From CAVSUZ01 sp963834715 (GTDB lineage: Bacteria > Pseudomonadota > Alphaproteobacteria > Acetobacterales > Acetobacteraceae), in contig CAWIDE010000030.1 of assembly GCA_963834715.1 (NCBI GenBank), positions 1-64,000 of the forward strand: DNA of 64,000 nt, written 5' to 3'. Made by a program: the position numbers and the translations under genes. Shown one piece after another: positions 17,577 through 26,271 of the stretch (position 1 is its first letter; each line of letters begins with the position of its first letter). The notes beneath the pieces are model-generated. The model was given only the letters and a program-made list of their open reading frames with translations. It searched no databases and was not told the origin of the DNA.

Positions 17577-17613
17577 GCTTCAGCCAGATGTCTCAGCGAC
17601 CGCGGGCAGTACA

Positions 17614-17699
17614 ATATCGACGACTGCTATCCGAGTTTCGATGGACAGAAGGTTGCAGACCTACTCCCACTACCAAAGCAGGTCACGAGAAGTGTCCTC
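17614..17699 (+). pseudogene. Reverse transcriptase, fragment 3 (motif A)
   Basis: After excision of element B the joined sequence reads AIELDIDDCYPSFDGQK, then VADLLPLPKQVTRSVL. This is RT motif A with its catalytic Asp and the following helix. It is cut by IS3 copy C with CTC duplication. Confidence 0.85.
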
Positions 17700-17926
17700 T
17701 GAAGTGGACCCCGAATTTGGGACCACCCGCTAAGCTATAAACCGAACCGGTTCCGTCCATGCTACACGGAGCGGAACATGAGCAGAACCCGACGCAGGAT
17801 CGATGCCGCGCTGAAGGCGAAGATCGCCCTGGAAGCGCTGAGGGAAGACGCGACAGTGGCCGAGCTGGCGGTGCGTTACCAGGTGCATCCGACACAGATC
17901 TACGCCTGGAAGAAGCAGCTGCTAGA

Positions 17927-19858
17927 CCGAACTTCCTAGCCTCGAGACACGCAAGTTACTGAAGCATCTATACATTCTGTCTCGCGACCTGTGGATTACT
18001 GGCTACAGTTGACGCCGAGGAGATTGAATGCCTTCTGCTGCAGCGGTGTTGGCCTTGTGACGACGGTAAGGCGATAGTCCGGTGTGATCGCGGTGGTGAT
18101 GGTGTTGCGCACTACGGTTGCCAGATCGCCGAGCAATGAACGGAAGCTATGCACCGGCAGGCCGTCCGTGGTGAGCCCTGTGGTCTGCTTGGCGATGGCA
18201 GCCGGGGAACGTTGCGCTTCCGACACTACGCTGTCTCGCAAGGCTTCGGCCGCTTCCCTATCGGCGTCATCGAACAGCATTGGCGCCAGGCAGGTCCGCA
18301 TATGCCATTCGAGGTAGTAGGCTAACATGCACAGGAAGACGTGGGCCCGCACGCGGTCTGCCAGCCAATGATGGACAGGCCTGATCTGCAGATCGACGGT
18401 TTTGATGCAGCGAAAGGCCCGCTCCACAAGCGCAAGCGACTTGTAGCTTCGCACGGTCGTGGTGTCATCGAGCGCGCTTTCCGGCAGGCTGGTGCGCACG
18501 ACATAGACGCCATCGGTTGCTGCTTCAGCGACGATCTCGGCGGTCTTGCGGGCGAAGCTGAAGACGGTATCGGTGATCTCGATGACAAAATGCTTGCCTA
18601 CCTTGTGCTTGTTGATCACCGCGCCAACCGCGAGTGCGATCCGCGCAGCGCCCCGGAGGGGATTGCGCTTGCGAGCGACCGCGATCTGGATACGGGAGAG
18701 GTCACGTTCGGTGGCGGCCAGCAGATCCTCCCGCTTGCGGGCGCGCTCGACGGCGAGATCGGGATTACGGCAAACGATCAGGCGCTCACCCGGAAATTCG
18801 GGCGCCGTGATACTGGCCAAGTCGCGCTGATCGAACAGCGAGAGTTGCAAAGCGCCGGTTTCCATCAACGCCTTGATCGCCGGCGCGCGCAGTGCCGTGA
18901 TCCAGTCGAAGCCTGCCGATTTAACGTCATTGGTGATGCGTGCTTGGGTGATCATGCCACGGTCACCGACCATGACCACGTGGTCGAGATGGAACCGCCG
19001 CTTCAGCTTTTCGATCTGATTGGCAAGCGTAATCGGATCGGCGGTATCGCCCTCAAACACCTCGATGGCGATCGGACAGCCATCGGGAGCGCAGAGTAGG
19101 CCGTATATGATTTGCAGCGTGCCCTTCTTGCCGTCGCGGCTGTAGCCACGCTGGGCGAGCGGGCAGCAGCGGCCTTCCATGTAGCTTGACGAGACATCAT
19201 ATAACACCAGTGTGCCATCGCTGAGATGGCGCTTGGCTAAGGCTGTCTCGATGGCAGGCTGGCGTTCCAGCAGCCAGTCCAGTGCGGCATAGAGTTCGTC
19301 CTCGTCGACCTCACCGAGGCCAAGCATTTCGCCAAGGCTCGATGCAGCCGTGGCGGAGGAAAGTGCACGAGCGGTGGCGAGCTTGGATGCCGGCTCGATA
19401 ATGCGCCCGATCATCAGCGCGAGGGCAAGATCACGGTATCGCTCGCGATCGCCGAGCATCCGATCAAGCCCTATCTTGCGGGCAGTCCCGAGCGCTGCTG
19501 CAACGTGCCCGTGCGGCAGACTGCGGGTGATGGTGAACGCATCCCGCTCGGCCGGAATGACAACGCCGCCTTTGAGAACACCGCGCAGGCCTTCAACGTG
19601 CTCGGCGGGCCAATCGGAGAGGTTGCAGATCGTGCGCTTACGGACCTTGCCATCCTGGCGGTAACTCTCGCGCAGCAGAATGGCGGGAGGCGAGTTCCGA
19701 TTCGGAACAGCTTCGATATACATGGCAACGCATTGGCACAACACCGCCGCGAGTACAAGTCCAAATTTCCGGATTACATGGCTACGTTTGGGACCAGTCT
19801 CGTGCTTCTGTCCCTACTGTTCCTGCCACTTCACACTCTCCGAAAGAAGGAAGTTCGG
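17927..19858 (-). mobile_element. IS1634-type element nested in IS3 copy C (1932 bp)
   Basis: The inverted ends read CCGAACTTCC and GGAAGTTCGG. The 6-bp target duplication is GCTAGA (17921-17926 and 19859-19864). It carries one minus-strand transposase gene. Confidence 0.9.
17996..19723 (-). CDS. IS1634 family transposase
   Basis: The ~575-residue protein starts MYIEAVPNRNSPPAILLRES, typical of IS1634-group (IS4-related) transposases. It has VMVGDRGMITQARI, a DDE-region motif, and KTVDLQIRPVHHWLADRVRAH near the C-terminus. I chose the ATG at 19723 rather than the one at 19744 because of this family start. The frame is intact. Confidence 0.92.
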   Translation of the reverse strand: MYIEAVPNRNSPPAILLRESYRQDGKVRKRTICNLSDWPAEHVEGLRGVLKGGVVIPAERDAFTITRSLPHGHVAAALGTARKIGLDRMLGDRERYRDLALALMIGRIIEPASKLATARALSSATAASSLGEMLGLGEVDEDELYAALDWLLERQPAIETALAKRHLSDGTLVLYDVSSSYMEGRCCPLAQRGYSRDGKKGTLQIIYGLLCAPDGCPIAIEVFEGDTADPITLANQIEKLKRRFHLDHVVMVGDRGMITQARITNDVKSAGFDWITALRAPAIKALMETGALQLSLFDQRDLASITAPEFPGERLIVCRNPDLAVERARKREDLLAATERDLSRIQIAVARKRNPLRGAARIALAVGAVINKHKVGKHFVIEITDTVFSFARKTAEIVAEAATDGVYVVRTSLPESALDDTTTVRSYKSLALVERAFRCIKTVDLQIRPVHHWLADRVRAHVFLCMLAYYLEWHMRTCLAPMLFDDADREAAEALRDSVVSEAQRSPAAIAKQTTGLTTDGLPVHSFRSLLGDLATVVRNTITTAITPDYRLTVVTRPTPLQQKAFNLLGVNCSQ

Positions 19859-19990
19859 GCTAGAACATGCCGAACGGGTTTTCCGGACCGGGACAGACGA
19901 CGGGCAGTCGGCCAAGGAAATCGCCCACCTGCACGCCAAGATCGGCGAGCTGGTAGTGGAGCGGGATTTTTTAGCGCGGAGGTCCGGCAG

Positions 19991-20923
19991 ATGAGCGCGG
20001 CGGGCCGGAGAGCGATGCTCGATCGCGGCCACGGACAGCTCTCAGTACGGCGACAATGCGCGTTGCTTGGGCTGGCGCGCTCGGGTGTTTATCGGGCGAA
20101 GCCGGAGCATGACGCGGATGAGCTGTTACTGATGCGACGGATTGACCCGGTGTTCGTCGCGTGGCCGTTCTATGGCTTGCGGCGGATCGCGGCGACGCTG
20201 AGCACGGGCGGGGAGAAGGTAAACCGCAAGCGGGTGCAGCGGCTGATGCGGGTGATGGGGATCGCGGCGCTGGGGCCGAAGCCGCGCACCAGCAAGCCAG
20301 GGCCTGGACACAAAATCTACCCGTATCTGCTGCGGGACGTGCGGATCGAGCGAGTGAACCAGGTATGGTGCGCGGACATCACCTACATTCCGATGCGGCG
20401 TGGGTTCCTGTATCTGGTGACAGTGATGGATTGGTGGAGCCGCGCGGCGCTGTCGTGGCGGCTGTCGAACACGATGGACGCGGGGTTTTGCGTGGACGCA
20501 CTAGAGGACGCCCTGCGACGACACGGCCGGCCGGAGGTGTTCAACACGGACCAGGGCAGCCAATTCACCGGTGACGCATTTGTCGGCACGCTGCTTGGGG
20601 CCGGGATTGCAGTGTCGATGGATGGCCGAGGTCGGTGGATGGACAACGTGTTCATCGAGCGGCTGTGGCGCTCGCTCAAGCATGAGGAGGTTTACTTGAA
20701 GGACTATGCGGACGCGCGCGAAGCGCGGCTGGGGATCGGCGCGTGGATGGAGTTCTACAACGAGCTGCGCCCGCATCAGGCGCTGAGACATCACATGCCG
20801 ATGGCGGTGTGGCGGGCCGGCCTGGCGGGCACGGCTGTGGATATGCCGCCTCGCTTGGACAACGCTGGCGCGTTGCCCACATATCCACAGCCGCCACAAC
20901 AGCAGGAAGAGGTTTATGGTTAG
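19991..20923 (+). CDS. IS3 transposase OrfB (copy C)
   Basis: The 310-residue frame from MSAAGRRAMLDRGHG contains the full DDE core (VWCADITYIPM, FNTDQGSQFT, FIERLWRSLKHEEV) without the indel of copy A. The frame also continues upstream, overlapping orfA, as needed for a programmed frameshift. OrfA of this copy is split, so the element probably cannot move by itself. Confidence 0.88.
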   Translation: MSAAGRRAMLDRGHGQLSVRRQCALLGLARSGVYRAKPEHDADELLLMRRIDPVFVAWPFYGLRRIAATLSTGGEKVNRKRVQRLMRVMGIAALGPKPRTSKPGPGHKIYPYLLRDVRIERVNQVWCADITYIPMRRGFLYLVTVMDWWSRAALSWRLSNTMDAGFCVDALEDALRRHGRPEVFNTDQGSQFTGDAFVGTLLGAGIAVSMDGRGRWMDNVFIERLWRSLKHEEVYLKDYADAREARLGIGAWMEFYNELRPHQALRHHMPMAVWRAGLAGTAVDMPPRLDNAGALPTYPQPPQQQEEVYG

Positions 20924-21010
20924 CTTGAAAGAAGGGAGAACGAGAGCCGGACGGGGGCTGTAGCTAAGCAGCGGGCCAAATTGGTCCCATAGGTGGGGTC
21001 CACCTCACTC

Positions 21011-21749
21011 CTAGGACAGTACCCTCAACCTGAGGATCAACCCTGATCTATCGTTCGAGTCGTGCGACTCTACCTCATTCAATTCAGCAAATCATCTCAG
21101 CCCAGGTCATCTCAGCACCCTCACCCACCTAAGCACATCACATCAGAGCACTCCATCAGACCATCCTACCTCTCACCTACTACAGGGACTAAACAGCCCA
21201 TTCAGTCTTGCAGATTCAGGGGTGGACGAATTCATGTTCGCCACTGAATTTGCAGTGGCCCGGCGGGGCCTTCCACAAGGGTCGGCCACATCGCCTTTGG
21301 TTGTCGAAATGCTGCTCGCCCCTGTCCTCGCAAGCTTGCCTTGCGAGGATTGGGTCGGATATGCGGATAACCTTCTGACGCTCGGAAAAAGCGAAGGTGA
21401 CGTGGTGTCGATATTTACAGCCTGTGGCAGTGCCGTCACGGCACATCCCGCCGGGCCGCTTCGACTGAATCCGCCTAAGGTTTACAAACCCGGAACTCCG
21501 ATAGATTTTCTGGGTCATCGGCTTCGATGCTTCGGTGGCCAAATCCGGATAGAACCTACCCCTGATAACCTAGCGAAGTTCAAAACCAAATTGCAACGCG
21601 GGCTCAAGCAGGTCAAAAAAGGCAACCACAACGCCGCAGAACGCCTCAGAAAATATGTGCTAGGCTGGGTGGCCGCATTCAAGCAATGCACCGATATCCC
21701 GCAAATACGGGCGGCAGCTCTTAACCAGATCGCTGAGGCTGTCAAATAG
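21011..21749 (+). pseudogene. Reverse transcriptase, fragment 4 (palm motifs B-E and C-terminus)
   Basis: After a likely indel near 21015 the frame is open from STLNLRINPDLSFES to the stop at 21747-21749. It contains GLPQGSATSPLVVEMLLAPV (motif B), WVGYADNLLTLGKS (motif C) and TPIDFLGHRL (motif D/E region), then a basic C-terminus (KFKTKLQRGLKQVKKG). Motif C is YADN, not YADD; the codon is clearly AAC. Between motif A and motif B lies a Ser/Thr/His-rich linker from unusually G-poor DNA (21060-21215). Confidence 0.85.
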
Positions 21750-22146
21750 TGCTTTTAACTACGATCCTTCGTATCAGGCATGTCTGAACCGCCGGGTAGC
21801 TGACTGCCCTCGCGGACTGCACGAATAGCTCGCCGCGGCCTACTTCGGGCTACCCCCACCATGATCCGGGCATTGCAGGTCACGTCGCACGGTCACCATG
21901 ACCGCCCGATATCGGAGCGTGCGTTTCCGCTGCCGCAAGGGTTTACCGAGAAGCTGGTTACCGATCTCGCAGGTCCTGGTAACGGCATCATTGACCGCAC
22001 CTCGCCCGGACGACCGCCCAGGCTCGGGGTAAGGGGCCAAGGTTCAGGATGACCATTCGCGGGTCTTGGCGCCATTGTGCGATCGATCAGCACAGAGCGG
22101 TTAGGCTCCCCCTGGCCCGGAGAAGCGCATCGAAGTTCCCAAAACA
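21750..22146. other. Non-coding flank between RT and IS66
   Basis: No gene is evident. It is the left part of the ancestral sequence that continues at 25090 after the IS66 insertion. The last 8 bp (CCAAAACA) are the IS66 target copy. Confidence 0.5.
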
Positions 22147-22236
22147 GTAAGCGTTGCGGCGAGACCCTGCCCGATTTTCCTTGACGGCAGCCGTGCGGCG
22201 TATCAGAGGCCGGCCCATCCTCTGTGCTGGGGTGGA

Positions 22237-22566
22237 TTACGCCGGCTGCCGCTGGATGCGTTTCACGCGGTGCTTCTGGTAGGCGATAATCTCACGGGCG
22301 AGAGGCAGACGAGCATCGAAACGCAGGTGCGTGATGGAGACAAACGCGGCGTTCTTGGCCTCGTCTCCAAAATCGAGGCGGCACACAATGCCTCCCTCGT
22401 CACCGGCGTAGCTGATCCAGGTGATTGAGCAGGCGGCGGAGGTTTGGCTCGCAGCGTTCTTCGCGACGAGAGCGGCGAGCAGCTCGGGTGTGGGGCGCGC
22501 GGGCAGTGGCAGAGCCTGTTGCAGCTTCCCCATCAGGCGGTCAACCTGGGTTGGATTATCGATCAT
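22237..22566 (-). CDS. IS66-associated hypothetical protein
   Basis: The 109-residue protein (MIDNPTQVDRLMGKLQQALP ... ISYAGDEGGIVCRLDFGDE ... HLRFDARLPLAREIIAYQKH) overlaps the tnpC stop by 4 bp and lies inside the IS66 ends. Similar small ORFs accompany some IS66 elements. Function unknown. Confidence 0.75.
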   Translation of the reverse strand: MIDNPTQVDRLMGKLQQALPLPARPTPELLAALVAKNAASQTSAACSITWISYAGDEGGIVCRLDFGDEAKNAAFVSITHLRFDARLPLAREIIAYQKHRVKRIQRQPA

Positions 22567-24131
22567 GCAGCTGCCGCCAATTCCGTGAGTTCAGTCGGAT
22601 GCCAATTCCACGGCAGCAGCGCCTCCAGTGCGTTCGCCTTAGTCTTGCCTGAGACGATGCGCTCGAGCACATCAGTAAGCCAAGCCATCGGCTCGACACT
22701 ATTCAGCTTGGCGGTCTCGATCAGCGTCATCGCGATGGCCCAATGCCGGGCTCCGCCGTCCGATCCGGCGAACAAGGCGTTCTTGCGTGTGAGGGTCACC
22801 GGTCTGATCGAGCGCTCGACCACGTTCGTGTCCATCTCGATCCTCCCGTCATCGAGGAATGCCACCAACCCCGGCCAGTGCCGGATCGCATAGCGCATCG
22901 CTTTCGCCAGCTCGGAGACGGCGGATATACGAGGCAGCTGCTCCTGCAACCAAGCATGCAACGCCTCCACGATCGGCCGACTTCGCGCCTGGCGCATGCG
23001 CTCCCGATGATCGGCAGAATGCCCGCGAATCTCGGCCTCGATCGTATAGAGTTCGCGAATGCGCGCCAGCACATGCCCGGCCAGCGGCGACTTCGTCGCC
23101 TGATAGAAATCGAAGAACGGCCGCCGCATATGCGCCCAGCAGAACGCCAGCTTGACCGAATCGTCGCTGCGGTCCCCGGCCAGTCGCTTGAACCCGGCGT
23201 AGCCGTCCACCTGCAGCACACCGCGAAACGCTGCCAGGTGCGCTGACGGATGCGCGCCCTTACGATCCTCGGAATATACATACGCCGCCGCCGGGTGCGT
23301 CGGACCGGACCACGGTCGGTCATCCACCGCATAGCACCACAATCGCCCGGTTTTGGTTCGGCCGCGGCCCGGATCCAGCACCGGCAATGTCGTGTCATCC
23401 GCAAAGACCTTCTCAGACGACAGCACCGTGCTGACCACCAGGTCATAAAGCGGCTTCAGCCACCAGCAGGCTCGGCCAACCCAGTTGCTCAGCGTCGAGC
23501 GATCCAGATCGATGCCCTGCCGCGCCAGCATCTTGGACTGTCGATGCAGCGGCAGCGAGTCGCAATACTTGCTGACCAGCACATGCACCACCATGGCCTC
23601 GGTCGCCAGGCCGCCATCGATCGGGCGCTCCGGCGCTGGCGCCTGCACCACGGTTCCCTCGCACGCCCGGCAGGCGTAACGCGGCCGGCGCGTGACCCGC
23701 ACCCGAAGCTGCGCGGGCACGATATCGAGCTGTTGGCTGCGCGTTTCGCCGATCACATGCAGCGCGCCACCACAGCAGGGGCACTCGCGGTGCTCGATGT
23801 CCACCACCACCTCGTAGCGCGGCAAGTGTGCCGGCAGATCGCCGAGATTGCGCTGCGCCGGTGCCAATCGGCGCTTCTGCTCCTTCGGCTCTGGTGCAAT
23901 AGTGTCCTGTGCCGCCTGGTTCGCGGCGACCGTTTGCTCCAGATCCTCGAGCCCCAATTGCAACTGGTCATCGGTGAGTTGCTCGGAGCGGCGGCCGAAC
24001 CGATGGCGCACCAGCCGATGAATGAGCAGGCGCAGCTTGTCATTCTCGGTATTGAGCTCTCGCACGACGTCGCGCAGCATTTGCTGCAGCGTCGCGGGAT
24101 CGTCAGGCAGGTTGTCCAGATCGATTCGCAC
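22563..24131 (-). CDS. tnpC: IS66 transposase TnpC
   Basis: The 522-residue protein has the N-terminal coiled coil (MIRDVVRELN-like region with ENDKLRLLIHRLV), the zinc-finger segment ECPCCGGALHVIGE ... YACRACEG, and the catalytic core with FADDTTLPVLDPG and FCWAHMRRPFFDFY. The C-terminus DTNVVERSIRPVTLTRKNAL holds the catalytic Glu. It is the DDE transposase of IS66 and needs TnpA and TnpB. Confidence 0.95.
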   Translation of the reverse strand: MRIDLDNLPDDPATLQQMLRDVVRELNTENDKLRLLIHRLVRHRFGRRSEQLTDDQLQLGLEDLEQTVAANQAAQDTIAPEPKEQKRRLAPAQRNLGDLPAHLPRYEVVVDIEHRECPCCGGALHVIGETRSQQLDIVPAQLRVRVTRRPRYACRACEGTVVQAPAPERPIDGGLATEAMVVHVLVSKYCDSLPLHRQSKMLARQGIDLDRSTLSNWVGRACWWLKPLYDLVVSTVLSSEKVFADDTTLPVLDPGRGRTKTGRLWCYAVDDRPWSGPTHPAAAYVYSEDRKGAHPSAHLAAFRGVLQVDGYAGFKRLAGDRSDDSVKLAFCWAHMRRPFFDFYQATKSPLAGHVLARIRELYTIEAEIRGHSADHRERMRQARSRPIVEALHAWLQEQLPRISAVSELAKAMRYAIRHWPGLVAFLDDGRIEMDTNVVERSIRPVTLTRKNALFAGSDGGARHWAIAMTLIETAKLNSVEPMAWLTDVLERIVSGKTKANALEALLPWNWHPTELTELAAAA

Positions 24132-24194
24132 GCTGCGATTCTGAACGACGCCGCCGAATCGGTGCCAGCCGATTTTTATCGGCGACGCGGGTTT

Positions 24195-24545
24195 TTATCC
24201 CGCCAGTTCCGGTGCTCGTCGCGGCTGCGCTGCGCGCCATTCACAGCCATCCAGCAGCGCCGCCAATTGCGCGCTCGAGAGCATGATCCGGCCAGTCGTC
24301 TCGGATGACGGCCAAACAAACTGCCCATGCTCCAGCCGCTTGGTCAGCATGCACAGGCCGGCGCCATCATGCCATATCAGCTTGATCAGTCCTGCGCGAC
24401 GCCCGCGGAAGGCATACACAGCGCCATCGAACGGGTTGTCGCGCAGCGACTGCTGCACCAGCATTGCCAGCCCCACCATACCCTTGCGCATATCGGTCAC
24501 GCCGCAGGCGAGATACACGCGCAGGCCGGGTGCGAGTGTGATCAT
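24195..24545 (-). CDS. tnpB: IS66 TnpB (Orf2 family)
   Basis: The 116-residue protein starts MITLAPGLRVYLACGVTDMR and contains KGMVGLAMLVQQSL and LIKLIWHDGAGLCMLTKRLE, diagnostic for IS66 Orf2. Its start overlaps the tnpA stop (ATGA). Confidence 0.95.
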   Translation of the reverse strand: MITLAPGLRVYLACGVTDMRKGMVGLAMLVQQSLRDNPFDGAVYAFRGRRAGLIKLIWHDGAGLCMLTKRLEHGQFVWPSSETTGRIMLSSAQLAALLDGCEWRAAQPRRAPELAG

Positions 24546-25021
24546 CGGCCTTGCAGCATGCCCAGGACTCGCCGCAATGCCCGATCATCTACCTGCCCAT
24601 CAACGCGCACCAATATGCCGCCCGGCAGCACGATCTCGATTATTCCCAGCGGCCGGGGCGATTGCGGGATCGTTACTGGCGGGGCGGGCGGCTCAGCCGG
24701 TAGCTGGCCGGCCAGCCGCGTCGGCGCCAGCTCCACTTGCGCAAACCGTGTCGGCCGCCTCATCCGCTCCGTCGGAGCCGGCAACAGTTCTCGACGCCAG
24801 GTATAAAGCTGCCCCGTACCGATCGCGTATTTGCGCGCCACCTCGCTCGGGGTCAGTTCGGGCCCGAGGCTCTCAGCCACAATCTCGCGCTTTTGCTCCA
24901 GCGTCCAACTCCGCCGGCGCTCGCCCCGCGTGATAACCTCCACTCGGACGTTGTGTGCGCTCTTACGATCTGTCGTATGAGCGCTCTCATCAGGGCCGGA
25001 TCCGTTTAGCGTCTCATCCAT
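24542..25021 (-). CDS. tnpA: IS66 TnpA (HTH protein)
   Basis: The 159-residue protein carries RRSWTLEQKREIVAESLGP and SEVARKYAIGTGQLYTWRRE, a transposase-type helix-turn-helix, and a C-terminal IEIVLPGGILVRVDGQVDDR segment common in IS66 TnpA. It is the first gene of the element. Confidence 0.93.
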   Translation of the reverse strand: MDETLNGSGPDESAHTTDRKSAHNVRVEVITRGERRRSWTLEQKREIVAESLGPELTPSEVARKYAIGTGQLYTWRRELLPAPTERMRRPTRFAQVELAPTRLAGQLPAEPPAPPVTIPQSPRPLGIIEIVLPGGILVRVDGQVDDRALRRVLGMLQGR

Positions 25022-25093
25022 GCGGCCCTTCGATCACACGAATGCCGCGCGCCGCCCATGTGGTGCCGCCGAATCGCTTACCCAAAACATCGC

Positions 25094-25109
25094 GTGCAAT
25101 CAATTGCAC
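25094..25109 (+). repeat. Palindrome GTGCAATCAATTGCAC, copy 2
   Basis: Exact 16-bp match, 5 bp from the IS66 target duplication. It was therefore present before the IS arrived. Confidence 0.9.
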
Positions 25110-25244
25110 GGTCAGTGTGGGAAGGACCTAGCCCGGTCAGGTTCCAGCAAACTGGTTCCGGCAACAGCACCTGATTGGGCACTCCAGCATCGATGAGTAC
25201 GCCCGCGTGCGTCTGACCCGCGTGCCTAGGTTCAGCAGCGATCT

Positions 25245-25260
25245 GTGCAATCAATTGCAC
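25245..25260 (+). repeat. Palindrome GTGCAATCAATTGCAC, copy 3
   Basis: Exact 16-bp match, extended by T and A on either side (18 bp symmetric); 151 bp from copy 2. Confidence 0.9.
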
Positions 25261-25708
25261 AGGGCAGTGTGTGCGATACAGCGATTTGGCAGAACCGGAC
25301 GCGCCATTGATGCGGCGCCGAAGGTGGAGGGGCCACCTAACCGGTGGGTCAGCTTCATCTTGCCGCCCGGGTCAGCTTCGCTCTGCCTATGACAGTGCTC
25401 GTATGAGTGCTCACACAGAGCGCATCGGGTGATCACTGGCGGCGAGCGGCGGCGGCGCTGGCAAGAAGGAGCCTCGGTTATGCCCATCGAATTCGACCTT
25501 GACCCCAGCAGACGATGGCCTGCCGATCGCGGAGCATTGGGCCTTTTCAACGCTATCGACCGATCTGCCTAAGGCGCGCCGCCAACAGACCCCAGCGAGG
25601 GCTTCCACACGATCGTCATACGTGCTCGTCCGGTTTAACGCAACGCTGAAAACTCGAACCAGATCACAGCCTGCCAGCAAGTAGAGCTATGCGACTAGTT
25701 CGCCCTCC

Positions 25709-25724
25709 GTGCAATTGATTGCAC
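25709..25724 (-). repeat. Palindrome GTGCAATCAATTGCAC, copy 4
   Basis: Exact 16-bp match in reverse orientation (TG spacer on the plus strand), about 190 bp upstream of a small ORF. Confidence 0.9.
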
Positions 25725-25899
25725 AAGCCAGCTAGCTGGTGAGACCCCAGCGACTATCCAGGATGAGGGACACGCGCGTGTAGACCATGATTTATCTAGT
25801 GGCAAGCGCGGCAGACGGAGGTTCGATCTCTATTGCAGGCATCACTCCCCCCTGCATCTCGCGGCGACCACATCTGCACAGCGACAACTCCTACGTATC

Positions 25900-26037
25900 G
25901 TGAAATACGATCCTTCACTGCTGGATTCGGTTCTAGCTGACATCTTCAATTCCGGGGCAGATCCGGAGATCGTCCGTAAGGCCATTGAGCTCTTCTGCCC
26001 TAAGCAGTTCGATGAAGCTGCTAAGCGTACTCATTGA
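25900..26037 (+). CDS. Possible small protein (45 aa)
   Basis: A GTG start at 25900 opens VKYDPSLLDSVLADIFNSG and continues PEIVRKAIELFCPKQFDEAA to a TGA. The composition is protein-like (regular helix pattern), but there is no clear ribosome-binding site and I recognise no family. It lies between palindrome copy 4 and the 327-aa gene. Confidence 0.3.
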   Translation: MKYDPSLLDSVLADIFNSGADPEIVRKAIELFCPKQFDEAAKRTH

Positions 26038-26271
26038 GTCGGTCAGCGTCCGTCAGTTCATCGAGACCCCGTTCTTCCCGAACAAGAAAGCTGATCGTGC
26101 TTGCCCTGGTCGCTCCGATGCTTACGCGGCGGCCCGCGCTGGCCTCGCATTCCTCGGTGCCATCAGTTGCAAAGGAGAAAAGCCGAAACTATCTACCTAA
26201 TGCCGCTTTTTACCTTGCATCCAGACCAATTCCGTGGCATAATGCCAACCTATCAACCAAGGAAGGTTTCC

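Larger units (their letters stand above)
16248..17613 (+). mobile_element. IS3-family element B (1366 bp), different type
   Basis: Both subterminal regions share TGAGACATC in inverted orientation (16270-16278 and, as GATGTCTCA, near 17587-17595). The element is flanked by ATAT (16244-16247 and 17614-17617). Deleting it with one ATAT restores the reverse transcriptase frame exactly, which supports the boundaries. It encodes overlapping orfA and orfB on the plus strand. Confidence 0.88.
17778..19994 (+). pseudogene. IS3 OrfA (copy C), split by the IS1634 insertion
   Basis: The first part (17778-17926) encodes MSRTRRRIDAALKAK through YAWKKQLL. The rest (from 19865) continues EHAERVFRTGTDDGQS to the RRSGR end at 19994. 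Both match intact orfA of copy A. The IS1634 insertion carries a GCTAGA duplication at this junction. Confidence 0.88.
17700..21007 (+). mobile_element. IS3-family element, copy C, interrupted by an IS1634 element
   Basis: The ends are TGAAGTGGACCCC and GGGGTCCACCTCA, and the 3-bp target duplication is CTC (17697-17699 and 21008-21010). It is the same element as copy A in opposite orientation. Without the nested IS (17927-19858 plus one target copy) it is about the same length as copy A. Confidence 0.92.
22147..25081 (-). mobile_element. IS66-family element (2935 bp)
   Basis: The inverted ends are GTAAGCGTTGCGGCG and, on the other strand, GTAAGCGATTCGGCG. The 8-bp target duplication CCAAAACA is perfect (22139-22146 and 25082-25089), as known for IS66. 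It carries tnpA, tnpB, tnpC and a fourth small ORF, all on the minus strand and apparently intact. It inserted a few bases from one copy of the 16-bp palindrome. Confidence 0.95.
25090..25899. other. Non-coding region with three palindrome copies
   Basis: Short open frames exist on both strands but none looks coding. The region holds palindrome copies 2, 3 and 4, the densest cluster in the window. It may be a control or origin-like region of the ancestral element. Confidence 0.5.

Noticed and set aside
18341..19099. 252-codon plus-strand frame
   Set aside because: Antisense shadow of the IS1634 transposase.
14378..21749. Diversity-generating retroelement or retron
   Set aside because: No template/variable repeat pair and no msr-msd-like inverted repeat could be seen next to the RT; the linker is odd but does not qualify.
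25411..25680. 89-codon minus-strand frame in the palindrome cluster
   Set aside because: Random-looking composition and no start signal; left as non-coding.
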